A DNA stretch of 64,000 bases from Kutzneria chonburiensis (GCF_028622115.1 NZ_CP097263.1:7812001-7876000), one strand, 5' to 3'. Counted from the stretch's first letter, positions 54,994 through 64,000 are shown. Notes: a model not told the origin generated them from the sequence alone. A program made the numbers and translations.

Positions 54994-56046
54994 TTAGCGG
55001 GTCTTGGTGACCTTGTTCAAGCCGCGCGGGCTGTCGGGGTCGCCGCCGCGGGCCAACGACAGCCCGAGGGCCAGCCGCTGGATGGGCAGCACCTCGAGGA
55101 TCGGCGCGACCTCCTCGGCGGTCTCGGCGACCGGGATCCGCAGCGCTGCGGACACGCGCGAGGCGGCGGAGCCGACGGCGAAGACATCGGCGCCACGGGA
55201 GTGGATGACGTCGAGCACCTCGGACATCGCCGTGCCGCCCTTGCCGGCGCTGGTGATGGCCAGCACGCCGGTCTCCGCGTCGACGGCGGCGACGGGACCG
55301 TGCAACAGGTCGGCGCCGCTGTACGAGCGGGCGGACAGGTAGCTGGTCTCGGCGAGCTTGAGGGCGGCCTCGGCGGCCGTGGCGGACGAGTAGCCACGGC
55401 CGGTGGTGAGCACCCGGTCGACGAAGCGGAAGCGCTGCACGGCCTCCTGGACGGCCGAGGCGGACTCGTCCAGGGTCTGCTGGGCCAGCTCGCCCAGGGA
55501 CGCCGCATGCTCGGCGGTGCCGCCGCGCACGGCGTCGATGAGCAGGTAGAGGGCCAACAACGTGGCCGAGTACGTCTTGGTGGCGGCGACGGCCAGCTCG
55601 GGGCCGGCGCCGACGTCCACCGAGAGCTCGGCGGCGTTGTTCAACGGCGAGTCGGGCGTGTTGGTGACGGCGACCGTCAAGGCGCCGCGGGCCCGCGCCG
55701 ACTCGGTGACCTCCAGCAGGTCGGGCGACCCGCCGCTCTGGCTGACCGAGATCATCAGCACGTCGGTGAGGTCGGGCTGGGCACCGTACAACGTCGTCGT
55801 GGACGGCGACACCAGCCCGGCCGGCAGCTGGAGCAGCACCTCGATGAGGTACTTGGCGTACAGGGCGGCGTGGTCGCTGGACCCACGGGCCGCCAGCAGG
55901 GCGAAGCGGGGCCGCCGGGCCGACACCTGCGCCGCGATCTCGGCGATCTCGCCGCGCCGCGCGACGAGGTCGGCGAAGATCTTCGGCTGGGACGCGACCT
56001 CGGCACTCATGTGCTGCCCGGCCGAAGGTTCGGTCTGGCGGGTCAT
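54994..56046 (-). CDS. SIS-domain sugar-phosphate isomerase/deaminase (NagB-II/GlmS-C type)
   Basis: 350 residues with two SIS domains: ALLAARGSSDHAALYAKYL, ISVSQSGGSPDLLEVTESA, VAATKTYSATLLALYLL in the first, TGRGYSSATAAEAALKLAETSY and LLHGPVAAVD in the second. This is the isomerase half of GlmS without the glutaminase, as in NagB-II deaminases, which convert glucosamine-6-phosphate to fructose-6-phosphate and ammonia. It follows dasC by 85 bp and has no dre of its own. With nagA it would finish amino-sugar entry into glycolysis. Confidence 0.87.
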   Translation of the reverse strand: MTRQTEPSAGQHMSAEVASQPKIFADLVARRGEIAEIAAQVSARRPRFALLAARGSSDHAALYAKYLIEVLLQLPAGLVSPSTTTLYGAQPDLTDVLMISVSQSGGSPDLLEVTESARARGALTVAVTNTPDSPLNNAAELSVDVGAGPELAVAATKTYSATLLALYLLIDAVRGGTAEHAASLGELAQQTLDESASAVQEAVQRFRFVDRVLTTGRGYSSATAAEAALKLAETSYLSARSYSGADLLHGPVAAVDAETGVLAITSAGKGGTAMSEVLDVIHSRGADVFAVGSAASRVSAALRIPVAETAEEVAPILEVLPIQRLALGLSLARGGDPDSPRGLNKVTKTR

Positions 56047-56131
56047 GATCGTGCTCCTTGAGTTCTGGGAACTGTGGCGGCGGCCCAGGTCCGACGTGCC
56101 CTTGACGGTAGTCCATCGGCGCGCTCCGGGC

Positions 56132-56953
56132 TCAGCCCTTCACCGCGCCCGCGGTCACCCCCGAGACCAGGTTGCGCTGCACGAACAGGAAGAACACCAG
56201 CACCGGGATGGTGAACACGGTCGAGGCGGCCATCGCGCCGCCCCAGTCCGTCCCGAACACCGAGACGAAGCTGGACAGCCACACCGGCAGCGTCACGTTG
56301 CCGTTCTGGAGGAACGTCAGCGCGTACAGGAACTCGTTCCAGGCCGTGACGAAGCTGAACACCGAGGTGGCCACCAGGCCGGGGCCCAGCAGCGGCAGGG
56401 TGACCCGGCGGAACGCCGCCCACCGGCCGCAGCCGTCGACCATGGCTGCCTCTTCCAGGTCCACCGGGATGCCCTTGACGAAGCCGCGCAGCGTCCACGC
56501 GGTGAACGGCAGGGCGGCCGCGAAGTAGACCAGGATCAGCCCGGGCAGGGCGTGCAGCAGGTCGAACGAGCGGATCATCAGGAACATCGGGATGAGCAGC
56601 GCCTCGAACGGGGCCATCTGCGCCACCAGCACCAGCAGCAGGAAACCCTTGCGCCCACGGAACCGCAGCCGGGCCAGCGGCACCGCCGCCAGCAGGCCGG
56701 CGACCAGGGCGAAGATCACCGCGGACAGCGCCACGATGACGCTGTTCTCCAGCGAGCTGACGAAGCCGTCCTTGCTGATGCCGTCGATGAAGTGCTGGAA
56801 CGTCAGGCCCAGCGGCACCAGGTCGTAGCTGTCGGACAGCAGCTGGTTGGCCGGCTTGAGCGCGGTGGCGATCATCCAGTAGATCGGGAACGCGAACAGC
56901 ACCGCGACCAGCAGGCCGACCACCGAGACCAGCCGCTTCTTGGTCCGCCCCAT
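56132..56953 (-). CDS. dasC: Sugar ABC transporter permease DasC (MalG type)
   Basis: 273 residues, six membrane segments. EAA loop DLEEAAMVDGCGRWAAFRRV; C-terminal RNLVSGVTAGAVKG. ATG 56953 lies one base after the dasB stop with GGAGG upstream. Third gene of the dasABC operon, identified by divergent linkage to dasR and the dre sites; the presumed cargo is N,N'-diacetylchitobiose or GlcNAc. Confidence 0.88.
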   Translation of the reverse strand: MGRTKKRLVSVVGLLVAVLFAFPIYWMIATALKPANQLLSDSYDLVPLGLTFQHFIDGISKDGFVSSLENSVIVALSAVIFALVAGLLAAVPLARLRFRGRKGFLLLVLVAQMAPFEALLIPMFLMIRSFDLLHALPGLILVYFAAALPFTAWTLRGFVKGIPVDLEEAAMVDGCGRWAAFRRVTLPLLGPGLVATSVFSFVTAWNEFLYALTFLQNGNVTLPVWLSSFVSVFGTDWGGAMAASTVFTIPVLVFFLFVQRNLVSGVTAGAVKG

Positions 56954-56954
56954 G

Positions 56955-57950
56955 TCAGTCCACCTCCTCGGTGCGCAGCATCAGCCGCAGGTTCTGGGCG
57001 GTGAGCACGACGAGGCAGAGGATCATGATCACGCTGACCGCCGCCGCCGCGCCGAAGTGGCTGGTGGCGATGCCCTTGAGGTACTGCAACGTCGGCAGCG
57101 TCTGGCTGCCGCCGTCCGGTCCGCCCTGGCGGATGGCCCAGACCTGGGTGAACACCTTGAAGTCCCACAGCAGCGACAGGAAGATCACCACGTTGACCAG
57201 CGGCCGCAGCGCGGTCCAGGTGACCGAGCGGAAGGTCTGCCAGCTGGACGCGCCGTCGAGGCCCGCCGCCTCGTACAGGTCCGCCGGCACTCCCAGCACG
57301 CCGGCGTACAGGGTGAAGGCCACGAACGGGATGCCCTGCCAGGTGATCAGGATGACGATCACCGTCATCGTGCTCAGCCCGGTCTGGAACCACGAGTAGT
57401 GGTGGAAGCCGGAGAAACCCAGCTCGACCAGCGTCTTGTTCAGGATCCCGTAGTTCTGGTCGAACATCCACTGGAACACCGTGGTGGCGGCCAGGATGGG
57501 CATCGCCCAGGCCAGCACCAGGGCCAGCTGGAGCACCACCCGCACCCAGCCGAGCACGTGCTTCATCAGCAGCGCGACCAGCAGGCCGCCGCCGACGGTG
57601 GCGATCACGCAGGCCGCGGTGAACAGCACGGTCCGCAGCGTGTCCGCCCAGAACACGTCGTCGGTCAGGATGGTCTTGAAGTTGTCCAGACCGTTCCAGA
57701 CGACCTTGCCCGAGACGAGTTCGCCCAGGTCCAGCTTCTGGAAGCTGGTCAGGAAGACGGAAAGCACCGGCCAGCCGAGCATCACCAGGATGGTCGCCGT
57801 GGCCGGTAGCAGGAGCAGGTAAGGCAGCGTGCGCTGGCTGAACAGCCGGCGCACGAACGTGCTGATCCCCGACCCACCGCCCGAGACAGTGGAACGCGGT
57901 GCCGGCGGGGTGGTCCCCGCCGGCACCGCGGCCTTCGTCGTCACCGACAC
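56955..57950 (-). CDS. dasB: Sugar ABC transporter permease DasB (MalF type)
   Basis: 331 residues, six membrane segments after a cytoplasmic Pro/Thr-rich N-terminus. EAA loop DLYEAAGLDGASSWQTFRSV. GTG start at 57950, four bases after the dasA stop. Partner of DasC; no ATPase gene follows, so a shared MsiK-type ATPase elsewhere in the genome is required. Confidence 0.88.
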   Translation of the reverse strand: MSVTTKAAVPAGTTPPAPRSTVSGGGSGISTFVRRLFSQRTLPYLLLLPATATILVMLGWPVLSVFLTSFQKLDLGELVSGKVVWNGLDNFKTILTDDVFWADTLRTVLFTAACVIATVGGGLLVALLMKHVLGWVRVVLQLALVLAWAMPILAATTVFQWMFDQNYGILNKTLVELGFSGFHHYSWFQTGLSTMTVIVILITWQGIPFVAFTLYAGVLGVPADLYEAAGLDGASSWQTFRSVTWTALRPLVNVVIFLSLLWDFKVFTQVWAIRQGGPDGGSQTLPTLQYLKGIATSHFGAAAAVSVIMILCLVVLTAQNLRLMLRTEEVD

Positions 57951-57954
57951 CAGG

Positions 57955-59220
57955 TCAGCTCGCGCTCAACGACTTGTTGATCGCGGCGTCCGCATCGGCG
58001 ACGGCCTGGTCCAGGCTCTTCTGACCGGTCAGGTACGCGGTCAGCGCGGCCTTGATCGGGTTGTCCGCCTCGACCGCGGCCCACTTCGGCGTGGTCGGCG
58101 TGCCCTTGCCGTTCTTGGCCCCCGCGGCCATCGCCTTGCCGGTCGCGGTGCTGTCCAGCGCGCTGCTGTCGGTCGAGGTGCCCGGCACGACGCCGTTGGC
58201 CGCCAGCTGGCCCTGGTACTTGGCGCTGGTCTCGATCTTCAGCCAGTCCTTGGCCAGGTCGGCGTTCTTGGTGTTGGCCGGGATGGCCAGGTCCGAGCCG
58301 CCGAGGAACACCGGCGCGGTCTTGCCGGCGGTCTTGGACGGGATCGGGAACGCGCCGAACTTGCCCTTCAGGGCCGGGTTGGCCTTCTCCACCGCGGCCA
58401 GCTCGTAGCCGAAGCCGATGAAGCTGGCGGTGTTGCCCTTGGCGACCACGTCGGACTGCTGCGGGGTGGCCTCGTCGGCGTCCTTGGGCGCGGGCGAGCC
58501 GGAGGTGTCGCCGAGCTTCTTGTAGAACTCGAACGCCGCCTTGCCGGCCGGCGAGTTGATCGCCGACTTGAAGGTGTCGCCGCTGCTGGTGGCCAGGTCA
58601 CCGCCCTGGTCCCAGAGGAACGACAGCCAGACGTACCAGTCCTGGCCGGGCAGGTAGAGCGGGTCGACGCCCTGGATGCCCTTGAGCTTGGTCAGGTCGC
58701 TGAGCCACTCGTCGTTCGAGGTGGGCGGCGCGGTGATGCCGGCCTGCTGGAACAGGTCCGTGCGGTAGATGACCACGCGGTTGGCCGCGTAGAACGGGAC
58801 GCCGTACTGCTTGCCCTGCCAGGCGCCCTCCTCCTTCAGCGCGGACAGCCACTGGCTGCCGTTCAGGTCGCCGGCCGCGTCGGTCACGTCGAGCAGCGTG
58901 CCCGTCGAGCTGTACTGCGCGACCTGGGTGTTGCCCAGCTCGATGACGTCCGGCCCGCCGCTGGTCAGGGCGGTGGTCAGCTTCTGACCGATGCCGTTCC
59001 ACTGCTGGACCTCGTACTTGACCTTGACGCCCGGGTGCGCGGCCTCGAAGTCCTTGTCGATCGCCGCGACCGTGGCGTCCGGAGCGGAGCCGCTCATCAG
59101 CCAGACCGTGAGGGTCTTGTCGCCACCACTGCCGCTGCTGGCTCCGCCGCCGCAGCCGGCCGCGACCATCGACACCGCCGCGGCGCCAACCGCCGCCACG
59201 ATCCACTTTCTACGCAGCAC
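57955..59220 (-). CDS. dasA: Sugar ABC transporter substrate-binding lipoprotein DasA
   Basis: 421 residues from GTG 59220. Lipobox VAAGC, cysteine 23, then the mature domain: LTVWLMSGSAPDATVAAIDKDFEAAHPG, GGPDVIELGNTQVAQYSS and YGVPFYAANRVVIYRTDLF, as in chitobiose/GlcNAc binders. GGAG lies just upstream of the GTG. Two dre sites lie 45-71 bp upstream, so transcription should be repressed by DasR and released by glucosamine-6-phosphate, the ligand known for Streptomyces DasR. Confidence 0.88.
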   Translation of the reverse strand: MLRRKWIVAAVGAAAVSMVAAGCGGGASSGSGGDKTLTVWLMSGSAPDATVAAIDKDFEAAHPGVKVKYEVQQWNGIGQKLTTALTSGGPDVIELGNTQVAQYSSTGTLLDVTDAAGDLNGSQWLSALKEEGAWQGKQYGVPFYAANRVVIYRTDLFQQAGITAPPTSNDEWLSDLTKLKGIQGVDPLYLPGQDWYVWLSFLWDQGGDLATSSGDTFKSAINSPAGKAAFEFYKKLGDTSGSPAPKDADEATPQQSDVVAKGNTASFIGFGYELAAVEKANPALKGKFGAFPIPSKTAGKTAPVFLGGSDLAIPANTKNADLAKDWLKIETSAKYQGQLAANGVVPGTSTDSSALDSTATGKAMAAGAKNGKGTPTTPKWAAVEADNPIKAALTAYLTGQKSLDQAVADADAAINKSLSAS

Positions 59221-59264
59221 TTTCTCCGCCCTCCAACCCGGCTCACCTGCCGGACAACCTCGTC

Positions 59265-59276
59265 TGGTGCAGACCA
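59265..59276. promoter_or_regulatory. dre site 1 upstream of dasA
   Basis: TGGTGCAGACCA; on the minus strand TGGTCTGCACCA, a 12-bp dre core with one arm mismatch. It lies 45 bp upstream of dasA and 172 bp upstream of dasR. Confidence 0.88.
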
Positions 59277-59279
59277 ATT

Positions 59280-59291
59280 TGGTGTAGACCA
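59280..59291. promoter_or_regulatory. dre site 2 upstream of dasA
   Basis: TGGTGTAGACCA; on the minus strand TGGTCTACACCA. Its start is 15 bp from that of site 1, suggesting two DasR dimers on different faces of the helix. Confidence 0.88.
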
Positions 59292-59448
59292 ATGAGGAAA
59301 AAGAGTGTGCCGTGCCACACTCGATGTCAAGGTCGTTGCGAGACCGTTGCAAAGTCATCCGACGAATGACCGGGGGTGTGATCGCGCAGCCAGCGGTTGA
59401 CAAGGCATCCTGTTCGCTGGGGAGTGGGCGGAGCTTTAGGAGGAGGCC

Positions 59449-60213
59449 ATGCTCGAAACCTCGCCGGCCGGTGGCAACGACGCCGGACTGCGATCGCGTG
59501 CGCAGCGTGAGCCCAAGTACTGGGGGCTCAAGCGGCACCTGCTCGACCTGCTGCGGTCCATGCCGCCGGGGTCGCCGATACCGACGGAACGCTCGTTGGC
59601 CGCGGACTTCGACGTGTCACGCACCACCGTTCGGCAAGCGCTTGCCGAACTGACCGTCGAGGGTCGGTTGCTGCGCGTGCAGGGCAAGGGCACGTTCGCC
59701 GCCGAGCCCAAGGTGGCGCAGCGGCTTCAGCTGTCTTCGTACACACAGGACATGCTGGCCCAGGGCCGGCAGCCGTCCTCGCGGCTGCTGGAGGCCTCTG
59801 AGGACGCCGCCGACGCCGAGCTGGCCCGCTACCTGGGCGTGCGGGCCGGGGCCAAGGTGCTGCGCCTGCACCGGCTGCGGCTGGCCGACGGCGAGCCGAT
59901 GGCCCTGGAGACCACGCACCTGGCGCTGGGCCGGTTCCGTGGGCTGCGGCGCTACGTCAGCTCCGGCGGCTCGCTCTACCAGGTGCTGCGCGAGCGGTTC
60001 GGGGTGGAGATGGGGCACGCCGAGGAGACCATCGAGACGGCGCTGGCCACGCCCGAGGAGGCGGAGCTGCTCGGCGCCGACATCGGTCTGCCCATGCTGC
60101 TGCTGTCCCGGCACTCCTTCGACACCGAGGGCAACCCGGTGGAGTGGGTGCGCTCGGTCTACCGCGGCGACCGCTACAAGTTCGTGGCCACGCTGAACCG
60201 GCCGAGCGACTGA
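59449..60213 (+). CDS. dasR: GntR/HutC-family regulator DasR
   Basis: 254 residues. Winged helix at about 24-83 with [19 protein letters not shown] (45-63) and VQGKGTF, then a UTRA ligand domain with [23 protein letters not shown] [32 protein letters not shown] and [18 protein letters not shown], which closely follow Streptomyces DasR. It is divergent from dasA as in Streptomyces, and ATG 59449 follows AGGAGGAGG. In Streptomyces DasR represses chitin and GlcNAc genes and responds to glucosamine-6-phosphate. Confidence 0.92.
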   Translation: MLETSPAGGNDAGLRSRAQREPKYWGLKRHLLDLLRSMPPGSPIPTERSLAADFDVSRTTVRQALAELTVEGRLLRVQGKGTFAAEPKVAQRLQLSSYTQDMLAQGRQPSSRLLEASEDAADAELARYLGVRAGAKVLRLHRLRLADGEPMALETTHLALGRFRGLRRYVSSGGSLYQVLRERFGVEMGHAEETIETALATPEEAELLGADIGLPMLLLSRHSFDTEGNPVEWVRSVYRGDRYKFVATLNRPSD

Positions 60214-60223
60214 GCCCGGCTCG

Positions 60224-61942
60224 TCAGTGGTTCCCCGGAGGTACCGGCGCCCCCGAGCCACCGACGAGGAAGTCCAGGTCGGCACCACGGTCGGCCTGGC
60301 TGACGTGATCGACGTAGAGCCGGACCCAGCCGCGCTCGGCGGCGCGGGGCGGCGGCGTCCAGGCCGCCTTCCGGGCGGCCAGCTCGGCGTCGTCCACGGC
60401 CAGGTGCAGCCGTCGTGCGTCGACATCGAGTTCGATGACGTCGCCGTCGCGGACCAGGGCCAACGGGCCGCCCACCGCCGACTCCGGGGCCACGTGCAAC
60501 ACCACCGTGCCGAAGGCGGTGCCGCTCATCCGGCCGTCGGAGATGCGGACGGCATCGTCCACACCGGACTCGAGGAGCTTGCGCGGCAGGCCGAAGTTGC
60601 CGACCTCCGGCATGCCGGGGAAGCCGCGGGGGCCGACGCCGGTCAGCACGAACACGCTGTCCCGATCGCATTCGACAGTATCGATGCGTGCGTGCAGATC
60701 CTCGACGCCGTGGAACACCACCGCACGGCCGATGTGTTGCAGCAGCGAAGGTGACGCGGCGGCAGGCTTGATGATCGCCCCGTCCGGCGCGAGATTGCCG
60801 CGCAGCACAGCCAGTCCGGCGTCCGTCCGCAGTGGATCGGCGGCGGTCCTGATCACCTCTCGGTCGAAAACCTCGGCGTCGGCGACGTTCTCCGCGACCG
60901 TGCCGCCGGTCACGGTGATCGCGTCCGGATGCGGCAGCCGGTCGCCCAGTTCGCGCAAAACGGCCGGCAGGCCGCCGGCGTAACAGAAGTCCTCCATCAG
61001 GAACCGGCCCGCCGGCATCAGATCGACCAGCAGCGGCACCGATCGGCCCAGCCGGTCCAGATCGTTCAGGTCGAAAGGAATGCCGAGACGTCCGGCCAGC
61101 GCCAGCAGATGCACGGCGAAGTTGCTGGAGCCGCCGATCGCCGCGTTCACCACGACCGCGTTCTCCAGCGCCTGCCGCGTGAGGATGGACGACATCCGCA
61201 CGTCCTCGCGCACCAGCTGCACGATCCGGTTGCCGGCCACGTGAGCCATCGCCTTGCGGCGCGAGTCCACCGCCGGCAGGGCGGCCATGCCGGGCAGCGA
61301 CAGGCCCATCGACTCGGCCCAGCAGCCCATCGTGGACGCGGTGCCCATGGTGTTGCAGTGGCCGGCCGAACGGGACATGCACGCCTCGGCCGCGTTCATG
61401 TCGGCCTGGGACATCGCGCCGGTGCGACGGGCGTCCGCGAACCGCCAGACATCGGTGCCGGAGCCCAGCTGCTTGCCGCGGAACCGTCCGTTGAGCATCG
61501 GGCCGCCGCCGACCACCATCGTCGGCAGGTCCACGCTGGCCCCGCCCATCAGCAGGGCCGGCGTGGTCTTGTCGCAGCCGGTCAGCAGCACCACGCCGTC
61601 CAGCGGATTGGCCCGCAGCGTCTCCTCGACGTCCATCGAGACCAGGTTCCGGAACAGCATCGTGGTCGGGCGCATCAGGATCTCGCCCAGTGAGGTGACC
61701 GGGAACTCCATCGGCAGGCCACCGGCCTCGTACACGCCCCGCTTGACGTGCTCGGCGATCTCCCGCAGGTGCGCGTTGCACGGCGTGAGATCGCTGGCCG
61801 TCTGGCAGATGCCGATCACCGGCCGGCCGTCGAAGGCATGATCGGGATGACCAAGGTTCCGCAGCCAGGACCGGTGGGTGAAGCCCAGCACGCCCTGGTC
61901 GGCGAACCAGCCGTGACTGCGCAGTGCTCGCGTTTCGGCCAT
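60224..61942 (-). CDS. IlvD/Edd-family dehydratase, sugar-acid type
   Basis: 572 residues, the size of L-arabinonate/D-xylonate-type dehydratases. Iron-sulfur ligand motifs include TGCDKTTPALLMG and an N-terminal GICQTASDLTPCN; also AGHCNTMGTASTMG and DGRMSGTAFGTVVLHV. The family dehydrates aldonic acids or dihydroxy-acids; the sequence resembles the aldonate subgroup more than IlvD. No ribosome site is seen before ATG 61942, so the mRNA may be leaderless. Its end lies 10 bp from the end of convergent dasR. It might act on another sugar acid, but no partner genes are adjacent. Confidence 0.88.
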   Translation of the reverse strand: MAETRALRSHGWFADQGVLGFTHRSWLRNLGHPDHAFDGRPVIGICQTASDLTPCNAHLREIAEHVKRGVYEAGGLPMEFPVTSLGEILMRPTTMLFRNLVSMDVEETLRANPLDGVVLLTGCDKTTPALLMGGASVDLPTMVVGGGPMLNGRFRGKQLGSGTDVWRFADARRTGAMSQADMNAAEACMSRSAGHCNTMGTASTMGCWAESMGLSLPGMAALPAVDSRRKAMAHVAGNRIVQLVREDVRMSSILTRQALENAVVVNAAIGGSSNFAVHLLALAGRLGIPFDLNDLDRLGRSVPLLVDLMPAGRFLMEDFCYAGGLPAVLRELGDRLPHPDAITVTGGTVAENVADAEVFDREVIRTAADPLRTDAGLAVLRGNLAPDGAIIKPAAASPSLLQHIGRAVVFHGVEDLHARIDTVECDRDSVFVLTGVGPRGFPGMPEVGNFGLPRKLLESGVDDAVRISDGRMSGTAFGTVVLHVAPESAVGGPLALVRDGDVIELDVDARRLHLAVDDAELAARKAAWTPPPRAAERGWVRLYVDHVSQADRGADLDFLVGGSGAPVPPGNH

Positions 61943-62067
61943 GGGCCGGACGCTAGCCAGGCCGGGGCCCGGGTGGAAGGGCGAATTTGCCGACAGAAGT
62001 GACACGAAGTCGTGCACACGTCGACCTTGGCTTGCATTGCCCGGTAGGGCGGGAGCACCGTGCTGCC

Positions 62068-63594
62068 ATGACCACCATGGGGTATCCGGCGACCGGTGTG
62101 CGCTGGGGCAGCGCGCAGGCACGGGGCGTGCTTGCCGCCACCGTCTGCGGCTCCGGCATGGCGATGCTGGACGGCACCATCGTCAACGTCGCGCTGCCCA
62201 AGATCGGCGCGGAGTTCGGCGCGTCGGTCACCGGGTTGCAGTGGGTGCTCGACGGCTACCTGCTGTCGCTGGCCTCGCTGATCCTGGTCGCCGGCTCGCT
62301 CGGCGACCGCTACGGCCGGCGGCGCATGTTCGAGGTGGGCGTGGTCTGGTTCGGCCTGGCTTCGGTGCTGTGCGGCCTCGCGCCGACCACCGGGGTGCTG
62401 GTGGCCGCGCGGGTGCTCCAGGGCATCGGCGGGGCGCTGCTGACCCCGGGTTCGCTGGCCATCCTCCAGTCGGCCTTCGCCCACGACGACCGGGCCCGGG
62501 CCATCGGCGCGTGGTCCGGCCTGGGCGGCGTGGCCACCGCGGTCGGGCCGCTGGTCGGCGGCCTGCTCATCCAGGCCTGGAGCTGGCGGCTGGCCTTCCT
62601 GGTCAACGTGCCCGTCGCCGTGCTGTGCATCTACCTGTGCCGTCGGTACGTGCCGGAGTCCAAGGACGCCGAGATGACCGGCCGTCCGGAGATCCTCGGC
62701 ACGGTGCTGTGTGCGCTGGGGCTGGCCGGCGTGACCGGGGCGCTGGTCGAGGGGCCGGCCCGCGGCATGGGCGATCCGATCGTGCTGGTGGCGTTGGTCG
62801 TCGGCGTGGCGTCGCTGGCCGGGTTCTGCGTGCTCCAGCTCCGTGAGCGCAATCCGCTGGTGCCGCCCGACCTGTTCGCCAACCGCACGTTCACCGTGGC
62901 CAACCTGCTGACGTTCCTGCTGTACGCGGCGCTCGGCGGCGTGATGATGTTGATGGTCATGCAGTTGCAGGTGTCGCTGCACTACCCGCCGGTGTTCGCC
63001 GGACTGGCCGGGCTGCCGATCACCGTGATCATGCTTCTGCTGTCGGCCCAGTCCGGCAAGCTGGCCCAGCGCATCGGGCCGCGGGTGCAGCTCATCGTCG
63101 GGCCGATCCTGGTCGGCGTGGGCATGGTGATGTTGCGTTGGGCCGTGCCCGGTGCGTCGTACCTGACCGGGGTGCTGCCCGGTGTCGTGGTGTTCGGCCT
63201 GGGCCTGCTGCTGGCCGTCGCCCCCGTCACGGCCACAGTGTTGGCCGCCGCGCCGGACCGACACGCCGGCGTGGCCTCCGGCGTGAACAACGCCGTGGCC
63301 CGGACCGGCTCCCTGCTCGCGGTGGCCGTGCTGCCCGCCGCCGCCGGCATCACCGGCGAGCGGTACAGCGATCCGGCCGCGCTCACCGCCGGCTGGCAGA
63401 TGGCTTTGCTGATTTGCGCAATCGCCGCCGTGCTGGGCGGTCTGACCGCGTTTTTCATCGACAACAAGGTTCTGGGCCAGCCGACTACGCCGTCCGTTGT
63501 CGAGGATTCCCCGCATCCGGGGGATTGCCTGCACTGTGGCGTGGAAGGGCCGCCGACCCACGTGGTGCCGATTCGATCGTCCATAGTGGACTGA
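62068..63594 (+). CDS. MFS transporter, DHA2 (14-TM) drug exporter type
   Basis: 508 residues with about 14 membrane segments. Motif D-like LDGTIVNVALPKI near residue 30, loop 2-3 motif GSLGDRYGRRR, and the antiporter motif C form GIGGALLTPGSLAIL and SGLGGVATAVGPLVGGLL. DHA2 members export drugs or antibiotics by proton antiport; the substrate is unknown. ATG 62068 is chosen over upstream GTG/ATG because the conserved part begins soon after. Adjacent to no regulator. Confidence 0.9.
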   Translation: MTTMGYPATGVRWGSAQARGVLAATVCGSGMAMLDGTIVNVALPKIGAEFGASVTGLQWVLDGYLLSLASLILVAGSLGDRYGRRRMFEVGVVWFGLASVLCGLAPTTGVLVAARVLQGIGGALLTPGSLAILQSAFAHDDRARAIGAWSGLGGVATAVGPLVGGLLIQAWSWRLAFLVNVPVAVLCIYLCRRYVPESKDAEMTGRPEILGTVLCALGLAGVTGALVEGPARGMGDPIVLVALVVGVASLAGFCVLQLRERNPLVPPDLFANRTFTVANLLTFLLYAALGGVMMLMVMQLQVSLHYPPVFAGLAGLPITVIMLLLSAQSGKLAQRIGPRVQLIVGPILVGVGMVMLRWAVPGASYLTGVLPGVVVFGLGLLLAVAPVTATVLAAAPDRHAGVASGVNNAVARTGSLLAVAVLPAAAGITGERYSDPAALTAGWQMALLICAIAAVLGGLTAFFIDNKVLGQPTTPSVVEDSPHPGDCLHCGVEGPPTHVVPIRSSIVD

Positions 63595-63681
63595 ACAGCG
63601 TGTTCGTGCTCACGATCCTCCAACCCCGGGAGTGCCCGCCGCGTCTTGTGCGTTGGTAGATGCGGTAGGGGATTGGGAGAG

Positions 63682-64000
63682 ATGAGCAAGGAGCAGGGCA
63701 CGAAGTCGCTGGACATCAAGCCGACCCAGGTCGCGGCGGGCGCGTTGGCGTCGGTCACCGCGGCCGTGTTGGGCTCTCAGCTGGGGGTCGCCGGCACGGT
63801 TGCCGGCGCCGGGCTGGCCAGCATCGTCGGCACCGTGGGCACGGCCATGTACGAGCGTTCCATCCACGCCGCTCGTACCCGGGTCACCGCCCGGATCAAG
63901 ACCGAGGAGCCTCCCGTCGGCGCGTCCCACGACGCCGAGACGGTTCGGCTCACCGTCGCGCCGCCGCCCGAGGAGCCGGTCAAGCGCCGCTGGCCCATGT
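63682..64000 (+). CDS. Hypothetical protein with glycine-zipper-like membrane segment (partial)
   Basis: At least 106 residues, cut by the right edge. ATG 63682 follows GGGAGAG. After a charged start (MSKEQGTKSLDIKPTQ) residues about 16-55 are Gly/Ala/Val-rich (AAGALASVTAAVLGSQLGV, GAGLASIVGTVGTAMYE) and could form a membrane hairpin, then a basic stretch and a Pro/Glu-rich region. Similar proteins seem common in Pseudonocardiales; function unknown. Confidence 0.75.
   Translation, partial: MSKEQGTKSLDIKPTQVAAGALASVTAAVLGSQLGVAGTVAGAGLASIVGTVGTAMYERSIHAARTRVTARIKTEEPPVGASHDAETVRLTVAPPPEEPVKRRWPM

Overview
The window is high-GC (roughly 70%) actinobacterial DNA, gene-dense, with many start/stop overlaps and several GTG or TTG starts. 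DasR with its dre operators, EspG/PPE-like/DUF3558 cassettes, AfsR/SARP-type NB-ARC regulators, septum-formation family proteins and an OtsB-GH15 fusion together suggest the order Pseudonocardiales (for example a Kutzneria-, Amycolatopsis- or Saccharothrix-like genome). That placement is an inference; no 16S gene is present.

Layout. 1-4 kb (minus): trehalose synthesis, otsA followed by an OtsB phosphatase fused to a GH15 hydrolase that runs off the left edge. 4-6 kb: ThrE-like exporter (minus) and tRNA-Thr(UGU) (plus). 6-11.3 kb: a secreted RCC1 beta-propeller protein, then the overlapping minus-strand chain tdh-kbl-lysR (threonine to glycine). 11.5-19 kb: two tandem septum-formation paralogues, a DUF6069-type membrane protein with a probable frameshift, a Uma2-type protein, an aldo-keto reductase, an OmpR-type two-component system and ApbE. 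19.1-20.9 kb: a clearly lower-GC patch with a DGQHR/ParB-like gene and small ORFs, probably acquired. 20.9-28.7 kb: a TetR-type repressor with its operator, two tandem NB-ARC/TPR regulators (one with a shrunken SARP head) and an SGNH hydrolase. 28.8-34.2 kb: DUF3558 lipoproteins and an EspG/PPE-like export cassette without an ESX core.

34.3-60.2 kb is a sugar-catabolic block with three modules. (1) A minus-strand operon whose order matches csnR-csnEFGHK of Streptomyces: ROK repressor, lipoprotein, two permeases, GH4 glycosidase, BadF-type kinase; it has no ATPase. (2) A plus-strand operon (44.3-52.8 kb) encoding a complete non-phosphorylative L-fucose pathway with its own RbsABC-type transporter, mutarotase, dehydrogenase, lactonase, dehydratase, second dehydrogenase and diketo-acid hydrolase, ending in pyruvate and lactate. 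(3) A DasR amino-sugar module: dasR, divergent dasABC with two tandem dre sites, a SIS-domain sugar isomerase/deaminase, and nagA with a dre site at its start; a second BadF-type kinase near 43-44 kb may supply GlcNAc kinase. The set suits growth on chitin, chitosan and fucosylated polymers.

60.2-64 kb: an IlvD/Edd-family dehydratase, a DHA2-type MFS exporter and a partial hypothetical gene. A recurrent architectural feature is that convergent gene pairs either overlap or are separated by long inverted repeats (up to 25 bp perfect arms); one of these supplies the C-terminal codons and stop of a truncated-looking NB-ARC gene. No CRISPR array, transposase, integrase or rRNA gene was seen.
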